Assembly (NCBI GenBank): GCA_934276485.1
Contig: CAKQTE010000057.1
Location: 1-11,790, forward strand
Reading direction: 5' to 3'
DNA from: an uncultured Spirochaetales bacterium
GTDB taxonomy: Bacteria; Spirochaetota; Spirochaetia; Sphaerochaetales; Sphaerochaetaceae
Length of the DNA stretch: 11,790 nucleotides
Part shown: positions 1 to 6,338 of the stretch, in pieces
Position numbering within the stretch: the first letter of the stretch is position 1
Layout of the letters: each line of letters starts with the position of its first letter
Position numbers and translations under genes: made by a program
The notes under the pieces: model-generated
Databases searched by the model: none
The model's input: only the letters and a program-made list of their open reading frames with translations
What the model was told of the DNA's origin: nothing

Positions 1-820
1 GCAGGTCCTTGTTTCTGTCGAATACAGTCTTTGCCTTCCTATGCGGGAAGCCCTTGTCTGCAAGCACAATGCCCTTTGTGACCTTGTTCTCTTCCAGGAA
101 ATCCTTATATGCAACGCTGTCAATCACGTTGCCAGGAACTACCTTTGAGCATATCGGCTCCCCGGTCTCTATTGAGAATGCATAGATCACAGATACATTC
201 AGACAGCCTTTCTCCCTGCTTTTCCTTGATGCGTTCGAAAGCGAATTGCATATGCTTGTATCGTTCTTTATCGTTCCATCTATTGCCATGTGATGGTCTT
301 TCGAGAATCTCTCGACCCTTTTCCTCATGAATTCGACCCTGCCCGCATAGTCCAGCCCTATATTGTTTATGAATCTTGAGACCGAGCTCTTCTCAAGGGG
401 GATGCCTGGCATAGAGATGCTCAGCCAGCCTCTCTCATATGCATCTGAGAGCATATAATCCGGGATATCGGGTCTTGCAAGCCTCAGAAGGGCAATAGCA
501 TACATGCGCTGCGCATCCTTGTAGTCATATACTGCCTTGAGCTCTTCGAACACAGAAGATCCAGCCTTCTCGAAGAATGCATATTCACCCCAGTCCTTAA
601 GAGTGATCTCTCTTTCTGTTACGCTTCTTCTTCCTTCTACATATGCATTGTCTATTATGTGTCCTATCACGGAACCGTTTATCGGGACGTTCTTCCCGTT
701 CACTCTCTTGCATCCGATTCTCTGGACAACCATGTAGCGGTATTTCCCACCGTTCCTGTTCTCTTTGATGATTGTATTCTTTGGTCTGACGACTCTCTTT
801 ATCTCTTCTGGGATTGCCAT
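1..820 (-). CDS. IS4/IS1634-like DDE transposase, 3' part beyond window
   Basis: Reading the minus strand from ATG at 820 gives an uninterrupted frame of 273 codons that runs off the left window edge, so only the N-terminal part is seen. The frame contains AIDGT (Asp about residue 181) and LADKGF (Asp about residue 255), spaced and phrased like the first two catalytic Asp residues of IS4-superfamily DDE transposases of the IS1634-like type; the stretch between them (NSLSNASRKSR, then PGNVIDS) is also typical of that family. The final catalytic Glu would lie outside the window. The start is supported by a GAAGG ribosome-binding site six bases upstream. Such an enzyme cuts and joins the ends of its own insertion sequence. 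I could not identify terminal inverted repeats, so the element boundary is unknown. It converges with nothing and lies downstream of the xdhC terminator, reading the same way. Confidence 0.85.
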   Translation of the reverse strand, partial: MAIPEEIKRVVRPKNTIIKENRNGGKYRYMVVQRIGCKRVNGKNVPINGSVIGHIIDNAYVEGRRSVTEREITLKDWGEYAFFEKAGSSVFEELKAVYDYKDAQRMYAIALLRLARPDIPDYMLSDAYERGWLSISMPGIPLEKSSVSRFINNIGLDYAGRVEFMRKRVERFSKDHHMAIDGTIKNDTSICNSLSNASRKSREKGCLNVSVIYAFSIETGEPICSKVVPGNVIDSVAYKDFLEENKVTKGIVLADKGFPHRKAKTVFDRNKDL

Positions 821-836
821 GTTACGCCTTCTTTAC

Positions 837-870
837 TATATAGTCCATAGTACAATATATGGGCTATATA
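837..870. promoter_or_regulatory. 13-bp dyad upstream of transposase
   Basis: The arms TATATAGTCCATA (837-849) and TATGGGCTATATA (858-870) are complementary over 13 positions with a single G-T type mismatch, around an 8-base spacer. The dyad sits 17-50 bases upstream of the transposase ATG, in the zone where its promoter must lie, and the arms contain TATA-rich -10-like hexamers on the minus strand. A repressor operator or part of the insertion-sequence end are both possible. The pairing is seen directly; the role is inferred. Confidence 0.5.
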
Positions 871-910
871 ATCAAGGCCCGACCAAAACTAAAAAACAAA
901 AAGTCAAAGC

Positions 911-952
911 AAAAAAACAACCTCCGAACATGCTGTTAACCATGTTCGGAGG
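911..952 (-). terminator. Rho-independent terminator, minus strand
   Basis: CCTCCGAACATG (921-932) and CATGTTCGGAGG (941-952) form a perfect 12-bp stem with an 8-base loop. On the minus strand the stem is followed directly by TTGTTTTTTT (920 down to 911). On the plus strand there is no comparable T run, so it acts leftward. It lies about 140 bases past the xdhC stop, so it should end the desulfurase-xdhC transcript and also shield the transposase gene from read-through. It could equally belong to the insertion sequence as an inward-protecting terminator. Confidence 0.88.
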
Positions 953-1073
953 CCTATTTGCTTGCAAGAGCTTCGAATATCAACGTTTTCTAGAGCTTAT
1001 TGCTGGTTTGTATAGTTCATAAAGTTATGAAATCTTTAATTAACTTATGAGTAAGAAATAAAGTTGATTATTT

Positions 1074-1108
1074 CTATTTCTTAAGAGTTGTTAATTCTTG
1101 AGAAATAG
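1074..1108 (-). other. Hairpin spanning the xdhC stop codon
   Basis: CTATTTCTTAAG (1074-1085) pairs with CTTGAGAAATAG (1097-1108) over 12 positions with one G-U-type mismatch, leaving an 11-base loop that contains the xdhC stop codon. No T run follows on the minus strand, so it is not a standard terminator; it could protect the 3' end of the mRNA. The pairing is directly visible, the function is a guess. Confidence 0.45.
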
Positions 1109-2026
1109 TACTTTGATGTCTCCTCCGCAAATCATCTTTAGGTCTCCCTTTGCAGAGAGATTGTATTCAATTACCTTGGAATTGATAGAGCTATCAAGCA
1201 TGGATTTAGCTTCTTCAGTTGCAGCAAGCTCTACAGCTCCGCCGCCGATAGTTCCATAGGTATTATCCTTTGTTACAAGCATCTCAGAGCCTATGGAACG
1301 AGGTGCAGAGCCTTTTTTATCTATGATACGAGCAATTACGCCTTTATGTGTGCTAAGAGTCTTTAAATACTCTGATGATAAGCAAACAAGATTCTTGTCA
1401 CTTCTGAATACACTGATGATCTCTGCCATAATTGAAATTGCAATCTCTTCAGGAGTTACAGCCCCAATCTTCAAGCCAATAGGAGAGTGGACGCGAGAAA
1501 GCTCTTCGTCTGTAAAGCCATCCTTTCGTAAGTCGTCAAATGTTGCCTTTACTTTTCCTTTGGATCCAATCATGCCTATGTAGCTAGAGTTATGTCTGAG
1601 AGTATATCTAAGGCATTGATTATCATAGCTATGTCCATGAGTCATGATCACATAGTATGGTCTGTTCTCGCTAAAGGAGAGCTTTAGTAGTTCTGGGTAT
1701 GGCATATTTGTAAAACGCTTGGCATTTGGAAAGCGCTCCTCAGAGCATACTTCTTCTCTCTCATCTACCACTGTTACTGGAATGGATTGCATTGTTGCAA
1801 TATCATACAGCGCTTTAGATACATGCCCTGAGCCAAAGATTACAATCTCTGGCTTTTGTTTGATAGTCAACTTGATATCGGCATCAATCCAATTTGTTTC
1901 CACATCAGTATTTGATGTAATAAGCTTATCTTGATCAAAGATAGCTTCTCTTCCATCTAGGAATGTATATCTGATTACGTCTTTTTCAAGTAGTGTTTCA
2001 TATAGTGCTTTAGAGTAGTTATTCAT
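1091..2026 (-). CDS. xdhC: XdhC-family molybdenum hydroxylase maturation protein
   Basis: A 311-residue XdhC/CoxI-family protein. The family binds molybdenum cofactor, promotes its sulfuration and delivers it to molybdenum hydroxylases such as xanthine dehydrogenase. Here a Rossmann-type half comes first (about residues 60-205), with the nucleotide-binding IFGSGHVS, then THGHSYD and GMIGSKGK. The XdhC_CoxI half follows (about 225-308), with KGSAPR, GTIGGG and CGGD. Classical XdhC has CoxI first and Rossmann second, so the order is reversed. The first 58 residues match no domain I recognise. The ATG lies inside the 3' end of the desulfurase gene, an 8-base overlap that implies translational coupling and one operon. 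Association with selD and a desulfurase suggests service to a selenium-dependent hydroxylase; the target enzyme is not in the window. Cytoplasmic, with no signal peptide or membrane segment. Confidence 0.88.
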   Translation of the reverse strand: MNNYSKALYETLLEKDVIRYTFLDGREAIFDQDKLITSNTDVETNWIDADIKLTIKQKPEIVIFGSGHVSKALYDIATMQSIPVTVVDEREEVCSEERFPNAKRFTNMPYPELLKLSFSENRPYYVIMTHGHSYDNQCLRYTLRHNSSYIGMIGSKGKVKATFDDLRKDGFTDEELSRVHSPIGLKIGAVTPEEIAISIMAEIISVFRSDKNLVCLSSEYLKTLSTHKGVIARIIDKKGSAPRSIGSEMLVTKDNTYGTIGGGAVELAATEEAKSMLDSSINSKVIEYNLSAKGDLKMICGGDIKVLFLKN

Positions 2027-3158
2027 TCAATATGTCCTTCAAAGTCTTTATGGTTATTTCAATCTCTTCGTCTGTTGTAAAAGGCCCTGGTGATAATCTT
2101 AATGTACCAGTTGGAAATGTGCCAATGGATTTATGTGCAGATGGAGCGCAATGTAGTCCAACTCTGTTTTCGATTCCAGCTCTTTCCAATAGCTCTCTCG
2201 AGATATATGCAATATCCAACTTGTCTGATGTAAGTGATATAACAGAGGTTCTCTTCTCATCTCTTCCTGCGCCTTTTAGCTCAAGGCCCTTTATATCAGA
2301 AATACCATCGATCAATGATAGTGTCTTTTTCATTGCATTAGCCTTCAGTTCTTCTTTGTTTTGAAGGACATATTTAACAGAGTGCGCAAGCCCAATCATT
2401 CCAGGAATATTCTCAGTTCCAGGAGATAGTCGCTCTGGAAGGGTTGTTGGGATAGTTTCCTTATCACTTTCAGAACCTGTTCCTCCTGCTATCAAAGGAG
2501 GTAGTGTTTTCGCAATCTCCTTTCTAAGAACAAAGCCTCCAATGCCTTGGGGCCCAAGAAATCCCTTGTGACCAGTGAACGCAACTCCCGCTATATTCAA
2601 TTCTTGCATGTCAATGTTTACAAAAGGGGATGCTTGAGCAGAATCAATGAATAACATTAGATTGTGTTTCTTGGCAAATTCTGCAGGGCGAGTAAGATCC
2701 TGTATCGCTCCAGATACATTTCCTGCAGGATTAATGATCATTGCTTTAGTGTTTGGTCTTATTAATGATTCAAGACTTGAATAGTCATTGTATCCATGTG
2801 TATTAGATGGAATGCGAGTAAATGGAATGCCCATTTGCACCAAGGGGCGCATCACAGCATTGTGCTCATTTGATGAAACTATCACGTGGTCACTTTCTGT
2901 TAGTATTCCCTTGATGATCCAATTCAAGGCCTCAGTGACATTCTTTGTAAATCCTATTGCTTCGGGTGAGTCCGAATTATATAGAGACGCAAGATTCTCT
3001 CTTAGCTCATATATCTTATCAAAGACATCAAATGATGTATTGCTTTCAGTTCTATATAGGTTGACAGTGCCGTTTTCAATGTAGTCATACATGGCCCTAG
3101 CCATTCCTGGGGCTTTTGGAAACGATGTTGCGCTATTGTCTAGATAATTTCTTCGCAT
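2019..3158 (-). CDS. Cysteine desulfurase-like aminotransferase class V
   Basis: A PLP-dependent enzyme of the NifS/CsdB fold (379 residues from the chosen start) that would take S from cysteine, or Se from selenocysteine, as an enzyme-bound persulfide or perselenide. Visible landmarks, in this numbering: the N-terminal YLDNSATSFPK; NEHNA with the PLP-stacking His99; FIDSAQ with Asp172; TGHKG with the Schiff-base Lys198; and HCAPSAHKSIGT with the probable catalytic Cys337. The pattern matches the desulfurase subfamily (type member Enterococcus faecalis EF2568) encoded beside selD in selenium-dependent molybdenum hydroxylase loci. An in-frame ATG at 3182 would add MKICYYLF, which family members lack; neither ATG has a clear Shine-Dalgarno, and the best promoter lies between them, so 3158 is preferred. 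It is the first gene of the leftward pair with xdhC and diverges from yedE. Sulfur versus selenium preference cannot be read from sequence. Confidence 0.9.
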   Translation of the reverse strand: MRRNYLDNSATSFPKAPGMARAMYDYIENGTVNLYRTESNTSFDVFDKIYELRENLASLYNSDSPEAIGFTKNVTEALNWIIKGILTESDHVIVSSNEHNAVMRPLVQMGIPFTRIPSNTHGYNDYSSLESLIRPNTKAMIINPAGNVSGAIQDLTRPAEFAKKHNLMLFIDSAQASPFVNIDMQELNIAGVAFTGHKGFLGPQGIGGFVLRKEIAKTLPPLIAGGTGSESDKETIPTTLPERLSPGTENIPGMIGLAHSVKYVLQNKEELKANAMKKTLSLIDGISDIKGLELKGAGRDEKRTSVISLTSDKLDIAYISRELLERAGIENRVGLHCAPSAHKSIGTFPTGTLRLSPGPFTTDEEIEITIKTLKDILNE

Positions 3159-3164
3159 GAAAAG

Positions 3165-3193
3165 ATAGTAACATATTTTCATTGTATTCTGAA
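3165..3193 (-). promoter_or_regulatory. Promoter for desulfurase-xdhC, possibly leaderless
   Basis: On the minus strand TTCAGA (3193-3188) is followed after 17 bases by TACTAT (3170-3165), preceded by TGT to give an extended -10 (TGnTACTAT). Six bases separate the -10 from the ATG at 3158, so transcription would begin at about the A of the start codon. This explains the absence of a Shine-Dalgarno. Inferred from match to sigma-70-type consensus only. Confidence 0.5.
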
Positions 3194-3210
3194 AAATAAA
3201 ATGGTAATCT
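3182..3210 (+). promoter_or_regulatory. Candidate promoter for yedE-selD operon
   Basis: TTGTAT (3182-3187), a 17-base spacer and TAATCT (3205-3210) make a plausible sigma-70-type promoter, giving a start near 3217 and a short leader that carries the Shine-Dalgarno of yedE. It overlaps the divergent promoter, so one regulator could control both transcripts. The -10 is imperfect; TAAAAT at 3197-3202 is an alternative but has no good -35. Confidence 0.4.
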
Positions 3211-3233
3211 TTTTACTACAGGCGGAGAAAGAT

Positions 3234-4346
3234 ATGAAAATTTCTATCACTAAAGACAAGAAGAACCTATTATGGTTGATCGTAGGTGGCCTAGTAATCG
3301 GTGTTATTTCATCACTATTGGTCCTATTCGGAAATCCTAAGAACATGGGATTTTGTAACGCATGCTTTATCAGGGATATCGCAGGCTCAATGAAGCTTCA
3401 CTCAGCTCCTGTTGTTCAATACTTCAGACCTGAGATCATTGGTCTTATCATCGGATCCTTTGCTATTGCTATGATCAAGGGCGAATTCAAGCCAAGAGGA
3501 GGATCCTCTCCATTCTTGAGATTCGTGATCTCAATTTGTGTGATGATCGGCGCTCTTGCATTCCTTGGCTGTCCATTTAGAATGATTCTTCGTCTTGCAG
3601 GTGGAGATCAGAATGCCCTTATTGGTTTGCTTGGCTTTATTGTTGGTATTGCTATTGCATGTTTCTTTATCAACAATGGTTTTTCATTGGGAGCAACAAA
3701 GAGCCAGAAGACAATTGAAGGAGCTGCATTCCCAGCATTCTGGGCACTCTTTTTTGTTATCTTCTTAATCGTTCCTTCTATCTTTGCATTCTCAGAAAAG
3801 GGACCAGGATCAATGCATGCTCCTGTTATACTTGCACTCATCGCAGGCTTGATCGTTGCAGTGATAGCTCAGAGAGCAAGACTATGTATGGTAGGTGGAA
3901 TCAGAGATACTTTCCTGTTGCAGGATTGCACACTCTTAGTTGGATTTGCAGCTATCTATGTTGGAGCTCTTGTGATGAACTTGATCTTGACAGCAACAAC
4001 TGGAAATAGCTTCTTCTCATTTGGGTTCACTGGTCAGCCAGTTGCTCATAGAGCACAGCTATGGAACTTCTTAGGAATGCTTGTAGTAGGTCTTGGTTCT
4101 GCTATGCTCGGAGGATGCCCTCTTAGACAGATAGTTCTTGCTGGAGAAGGTAATACTGACAGTGCTATCTCATTTATGGGTATGCTAGTTGGTGCTGCAT
4201 TTGCACACAACTTTGGACTTGCAGGAAGTGCAATGAGTGCTGATAGCATTGGAGGCCCAGGCACTAATGGTAAGGTTGCTGTTGTTATTTCAATTGTTGT
4301 ATTGCTAGCAATTGCATCTGTTATGACATTTAGGAGGAAGAAATAA
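3234..4346 (+). CDS. yedE: YedE-family putative selenium/sulfur transporter
   Basis: A 370-residue polytopic inner-membrane protein of the YeeE/YedE sulfur-transport family, of the kind that accompanies selD and is proposed to import a selenium compound. It shows two homologous halves and many hydrophobic segments. The conserved cysteine motifs are GFCNACFIRD (Cys41, Cys44), GCPFR (Cys113), ARLCMVGG followed by IRD (Cys218) and GGCPLRQ (Cys295); in the family such cysteines line the path and relay the chalcogen. The ATG at 3201 would add 11 residues, but 3234 has the strong ribosome-binding site GGCGGAG seven bases ahead and starts MKISITKDKK, so it is chosen. The gene heads a four-gene operon, with the next ATG two bases past its stop. 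Transport of selenium rather than thiosulfate is inferred from the neighbours. Confidence 0.9.
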   Translation: MKISITKDKKNLLWLIVGGLVIGVISSLLVLFGNPKNMGFCNACFIRDIAGSMKLHSAPVVQYFRPEIIGLIIGSFAIAMIKGEFKPRGGSSPFLRFVISICVMIGALAFLGCPFRMILRLAGGDQNALIGLLGFIVGIAIACFFINNGFSLGATKSQKTIEGAAFPAFWALFFVIFLIVPSIFAFSEKGPGSMHAPVILALIAGLIVAVIAQRARLCMVGGIRDTFLLQDCTLLVGFAAIYVGALVMNLILTATTGNSFFSFGFTGQPVAHRAQLWNFLGMLVVGLGSAMLGGCPLRQIVLAGEGNTDSAISFMGMLVGAAFAHNFGLAGSAMSADSIGGPGTNGKVAVVISIVVLLAIASVMTFRRKK

Positions 4347-4347
4347 T

Positions 4348-4551
4348 ATGGAAGTCGTTGATTGCAGAGGACTATCATGTCCAGAGCCAGTTATTTTGAC
4401 AAAGAAAGCTTTGAAGGACAATAAAGAGATTGAAGTCATCGTTGACAATAGAGTTCCTATGGAAAACATCTCTAGATATGCAAAGGCTGTAGGTATTGAG
4501 CCTGTTGTTGTCGAGAAGGATGGAGAATGGACACTGAAACTGAAAAAGTAG
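4348..4551 (+). CDS. TusA-fold Se/S carrier (YedF N-domain type)
   Basis: A 67-residue protein of the TusA/SirA fold. MEVVDCRGLSCPEPV holds Cys6 and the hallmark CPxP motif with Cys11, the residue that carries a persulfide in TusA. A selD-linked relative, YedF, is usually about 200 residues, a TusA-like domain joined to a DsrE-like domain; here only the first is present and the gene ends cleanly at TAG. AGGAGG precedes its ATG. Its start lies two bases after the yedE stop, and its last 25 bases overlap the next gene in another frame. The likely role is to accept selenium or sulfur imported by YedE or released by the desulfurase and pass it toward SelD. The donor and acceptor are inferred from context. 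Confidence 0.88.
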   Translation: MEVVDCRGLSCPEPVILTKKALKDNKEIEVIVDNRVPMENISRYAKAVGIEPVVVEKDGEWTLKLKK

Positions 4552-4772
4552 CGACTTTTCATAGTCACTATGGTGCTTTGGTTTTCAGAAAGAAATTCGG
4601 TTCTGGGTGCAAGCTTGCGCCTGTTCCCAGAGCCTTATCTTCTTCTTGTGGAACAGCAGCGTTCTTCTCAGGTGCTGTCGATAATAGTTTGATCGATGAG
4701 AACCTGGAAGCAATATATGAATTGGCAGGTAGTGGCTATAGGAGGATATATGGAGAAGAAGAAGGACGTTAA
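4527..4772 (+). CDS. DUF3343 putative Se/S carrier-like protein
   Basis: An 81-residue protein matching the DUF3343 (putative Se/S carrier-like) family: FHSHYGALVFRK near the N-terminus, then Cys28, then PVPRALSSSCGTA with the conserved Cys41. The family recurs next to selenium-metabolism genes; its biochemistry is unproven. It starts 25 bases before the end of the TusA-like gene and ends 23 bases inside selD, so all three are likely translationally coupled. AAGGA lies about six bases ahead of the ATG. Two thiols in such a small protein fit a chalcogen relay, perhaps substituting for the missing second domain of YedF; that is inference. Confidence 0.85.
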   Translation: MDTETEKVATFHSHYGALVFRKKFGSGCKLAPVPRALSSSCGTAAFFSGAVDNSLIDENLEAIYELAGSGYRRIYGEEEGR

Positions 4773-5787
4773 GCTAACAAGTATGGTAAAGACCTCAGGT
4801 TGTGCAGCTAAGCTTCCTCCTGAGGCTTTGCATTCTGTTATAGATAAGCTTCCTGTGCATAGTTCAGAGCGCCTCTTGGAAGGATTTGAATCCTCAGATG
4901 ATGCACTCGTGTATAGAGTCAAGGATGATATTGTTGCAATTGAGACAGTTGATTTCTTTCCTCCAATGGTTGATGACCCATATATTTTTGGTCAAGTTGC
5001 AGCAGCCAATGCGCTATCGGATGTATATGCAATGGGAGGAGAACCTAGCGTTGCAATGAATCTGTTGTGTTTCCCATCGTGCTTGGATTTGTCTGTTATG
5101 GAGAAGATTCTTCTTGGAGGATTGGATAAAGTCCATGAAGCGGGAGCTGTTATTGCAGGTGGCCACACTATTGCAGATCCAACTCCTAAATATGGCCTAT
5201 GTGTTACAGGCTTTATGAAAGAGAGCGATGTTTGGTCAAATAAGGGTGCTAGAGAAGGCGATGTTCTTGTGCTTACAAAAGCTTTGGGAGTAGGTGTTGT
5301 AAACACTGCTGTCAAAGGTAGAGAAGCAGACGAAGAGAGTGCGCGTGAGGCAATTGAGTCAATGACAAGACTCAACAAGGAAGGCAGAGACGCTGCACGC
5401 GACTTGGATATTCATGCTGCAACTGATATCACAGGATTCTCGCTTGCGGGCCATAGCTATGAAGTTGCATCCTCTAGCGGAGTTACGATTGAGATCGATA
5501 CATCAACTCTTCCTTTTATCAAGGGTGCGTTGGAATTTGCTCGTTTTGGCTTTATCCCAGAAGGTATGTATAACAACCTGGATTATGTATATGGAAAGGT
5601 TGAGTTCAAGAAAGAATTAAAGCAAGAGGTCAAGGACCTTTGCTGTGATCCTCAAACAAGTGGGGGCCTTCTTTTGTCGCTTCCAGAAAAGGATGCGAAT
5701 GTTCTTGTTGAAAGAATCAACAAAGATTATTGTCGCATAATCGGGCGTGTTATACCCAAGCGTGATAAACACGTTTATTTCATCTAA
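4750..5787 (+). CDS. selD: Selenophosphate synthetase SelD
   Basis: SelD makes selenophosphate from selenide and ATP. The 345-residue frame has the usual length and landmarks: the N-terminal SGCAAK with catalytic Cys18 and Lys21 (equivalent to E. coli Cys17 and Lys20), SDDALVY with Asp51, TVDFF with Asp68, SDVYAMGG with Asp91, AGGHT at 136-140, TDITGFSLAGH with Asp226, and CDPQTSGG at 299-306. The catalytic position is an ordinary cysteine codon, not a TGA selenocysteine codon, and the second cysteine of the E. coli GCGCK motif is alanine here. The ATG at 4696 would add 18 residues without homology; 4750 is preceded by GGAGG four bases away and overlaps the DUF3343 3' end. With no selA or selB in view, the product may feed a labile selenium cofactor of a molybdenum hydroxylase rather than selenoproteins; that depends on the rest of the genome. 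Confidence 0.96.
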   Translation: MEKKKDVKLTSMVKTSGCAAKLPPEALHSVIDKLPVHSSERLLEGFESSDDALVYRVKDDIVAIETVDFFPPMVDDPYIFGQVAAANALSDVYAMGGEPSVAMNLLCFPSCLDLSVMEKILLGGLDKVHEAGAVIAGGHTIADPTPKYGLCVTGFMKESDVWSNKGAREGDVLVLTKALGVGVVNTAVKGREADEESAREAIESMTRLNKEGRDAARDLDIHAATDITGFSLAGHSYEVASSSGVTIEIDTSTLPFIKGALEFARFGFIPEGMYNNLDYVYGKVEFKKELKQEVKDLCCDPQTSGGLLLSLPEKDANVLVERINKDYCRIIGRVIPKRDKHVYFI

Positions 5788-5793
5788 ATGTTG

Positions 5794-5828
5794 AGGTAGG
5801 AGGAGATTTCTTTCTACCTTATTTTTTT
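5794..5828 (+). terminator. Terminator after selD
   Basis: AGGTAG (5794-5799) pairs with CTACCT (5814-5819), and the stem can extend inward by about five more pairs including G-U wobbles, leaving a GATT loop. It is followed by TTATTTTTTTC. It begins seven bases past the selD stop and should end the yedE-selD transcript. The core stem is short, hence the moderate score. Confidence 0.7.
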
Positions 5829-5838
5829 CATTCATTAT

Positions 5839-5867
5839 TATAATCTCAATGCAATTTGTCCTATAAT
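5839..5867 (+). promoter_or_regulatory. Two TATAAT boxes ahead of SWIM gene
   Basis: Perfect TATAAT hexamers occur at 5839-5844 and 5862-5867, just after the selD terminator. The second would start transcription near 5874, leaving a short leader with the GAGG ribosome-binding site and making the upstream ATG at 5866 unusable. Neither has a recognisable -35, so this is a weak call. Confidence 0.35.
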
Positions 5868-5883
5868 GAAAGCAGAGGATATT

Positions 5884-6291
5884 ATGAGTAATTGGAAATA
5901 TAATTTTGATCCAAAAATTCTCTTACGCGGAGAGATGTACTACAAGGAAGGAAGAGTAGGGAATATCGAAAGGAATGGAGATGCGTACAGTGCAACTGTA
6001 TATGGTTCCTTTGACTACAATGTATATGTCGAATTTGATGATGGCGACTTGATCGTTGCAGATTGCACTTGTCCTTATTCTCATGATGAAGATAAGTATT
6101 GCAAACATGTAGCGGCACTATTATATGCAATTGAAGATCAGTGGGGAGAAATGCATCTAGAGGATTTGGAAGACTTGGAAAGTATCCTTGAGCGAACTCC
6201 TAAATCTGAGCTAATAGCACAATTGTTGATATTAGCAGACGAAGATCCTGATGTAGAGGAATATCTGAAAGCAAAGTTCTCTCGCTCTTAG
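5884..6291 (+). CDS. Small stand-alone SWIM zinc-finger protein
   Basis: A 135-residue acidic protein. Residues 61-75 (CTC, nine residues, then CKH) give the CxCx(n)CxH zinc-binding signature of the SWIM domain, which binds DNA or protein. The stretch before it (FDPKILLRGEMYYKEGRV) resembles the segment that precedes SWIM fingers at the N-terminus of SNF2-type helicases, but no helicase domain follows. After the finger comes an acidic stretch rich in Glu-Asp-Leu (about residues 91-103) and a helical C-terminus. An ATG at 5866 adds six residues; 5884 is preferred because GAGG lies five bases before it and a TATAAT overlaps the earlier ATG. It follows the selD terminator, so it is probably a separate unit. 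Its substrate or partner is unknown; a link to selenium is not indicated. Confidence 0.8.
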   Translation: MSNWKYNFDPKILLRGEMYYKEGRVGNIERNGDAYSATVYGSFDYNVYVEFDDGDLIVADCTCPYSHDEDKYCKHVAALLYAIEDQWGEMHLEDLEDLESILERTPKSELIAQLLILADEDPDVEEYLKAKFSRS

Positions 6292-6300
6292 TCATATGCA

Positions 6301-6330
6301 TTGTTTAAATTCTTGTTTCCTTGGTACAAT
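6301..6330 (+). promoter_or_regulatory. Promoter for MATE gene, near-leaderless
   Basis: TTGTTT (6301-6306), an 18-base spacer and TACAAT (6325-6330), with TGG directly before the -10, form an extended -10 promoter. Only eight bases separate the -10 from the ATG at 6339, so the transcript would have almost no leader; no Shine-Dalgarno is present. Inferred from consensus match. Confidence 0.5.
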
Positions 6331-6338
6331 TGCGCGGT

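Noticed and set aside
537..1022. Plus-strand open frames opposite the transposase
   Set aside because: They lie on the strand opposite a well-supported transposase frame, resemble no family and run into the terminator hairpin.
3159..3182. Eight-residue N-terminal extension of the desulfurase from the ATG at 3182
   Set aside because: The extension is hydrophobic and not typical of the family, has no ribosome-binding site, and overlaps the region between the proposed -35 and -10.
4696..4749. SelD start at 4696
   Set aside because: The added 18 residues have no SelD similarity and lack a Shine-Dalgarno, while the ATG at 4750 has GGAGG directly ahead.
4992..5378. Minus-strand open frame of 128 codons inside selD
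   Set aside because: It is a shadow of the selD frame with no recognisable motif or ribosome-binding site.
5761..5778. CGTG-ATAAA-CACG hairpin at the end of selD as a terminator
   Set aside because: The stem is only four pairs and lies within the coding sequence; the stem at 5794-5819 with a T run is better.
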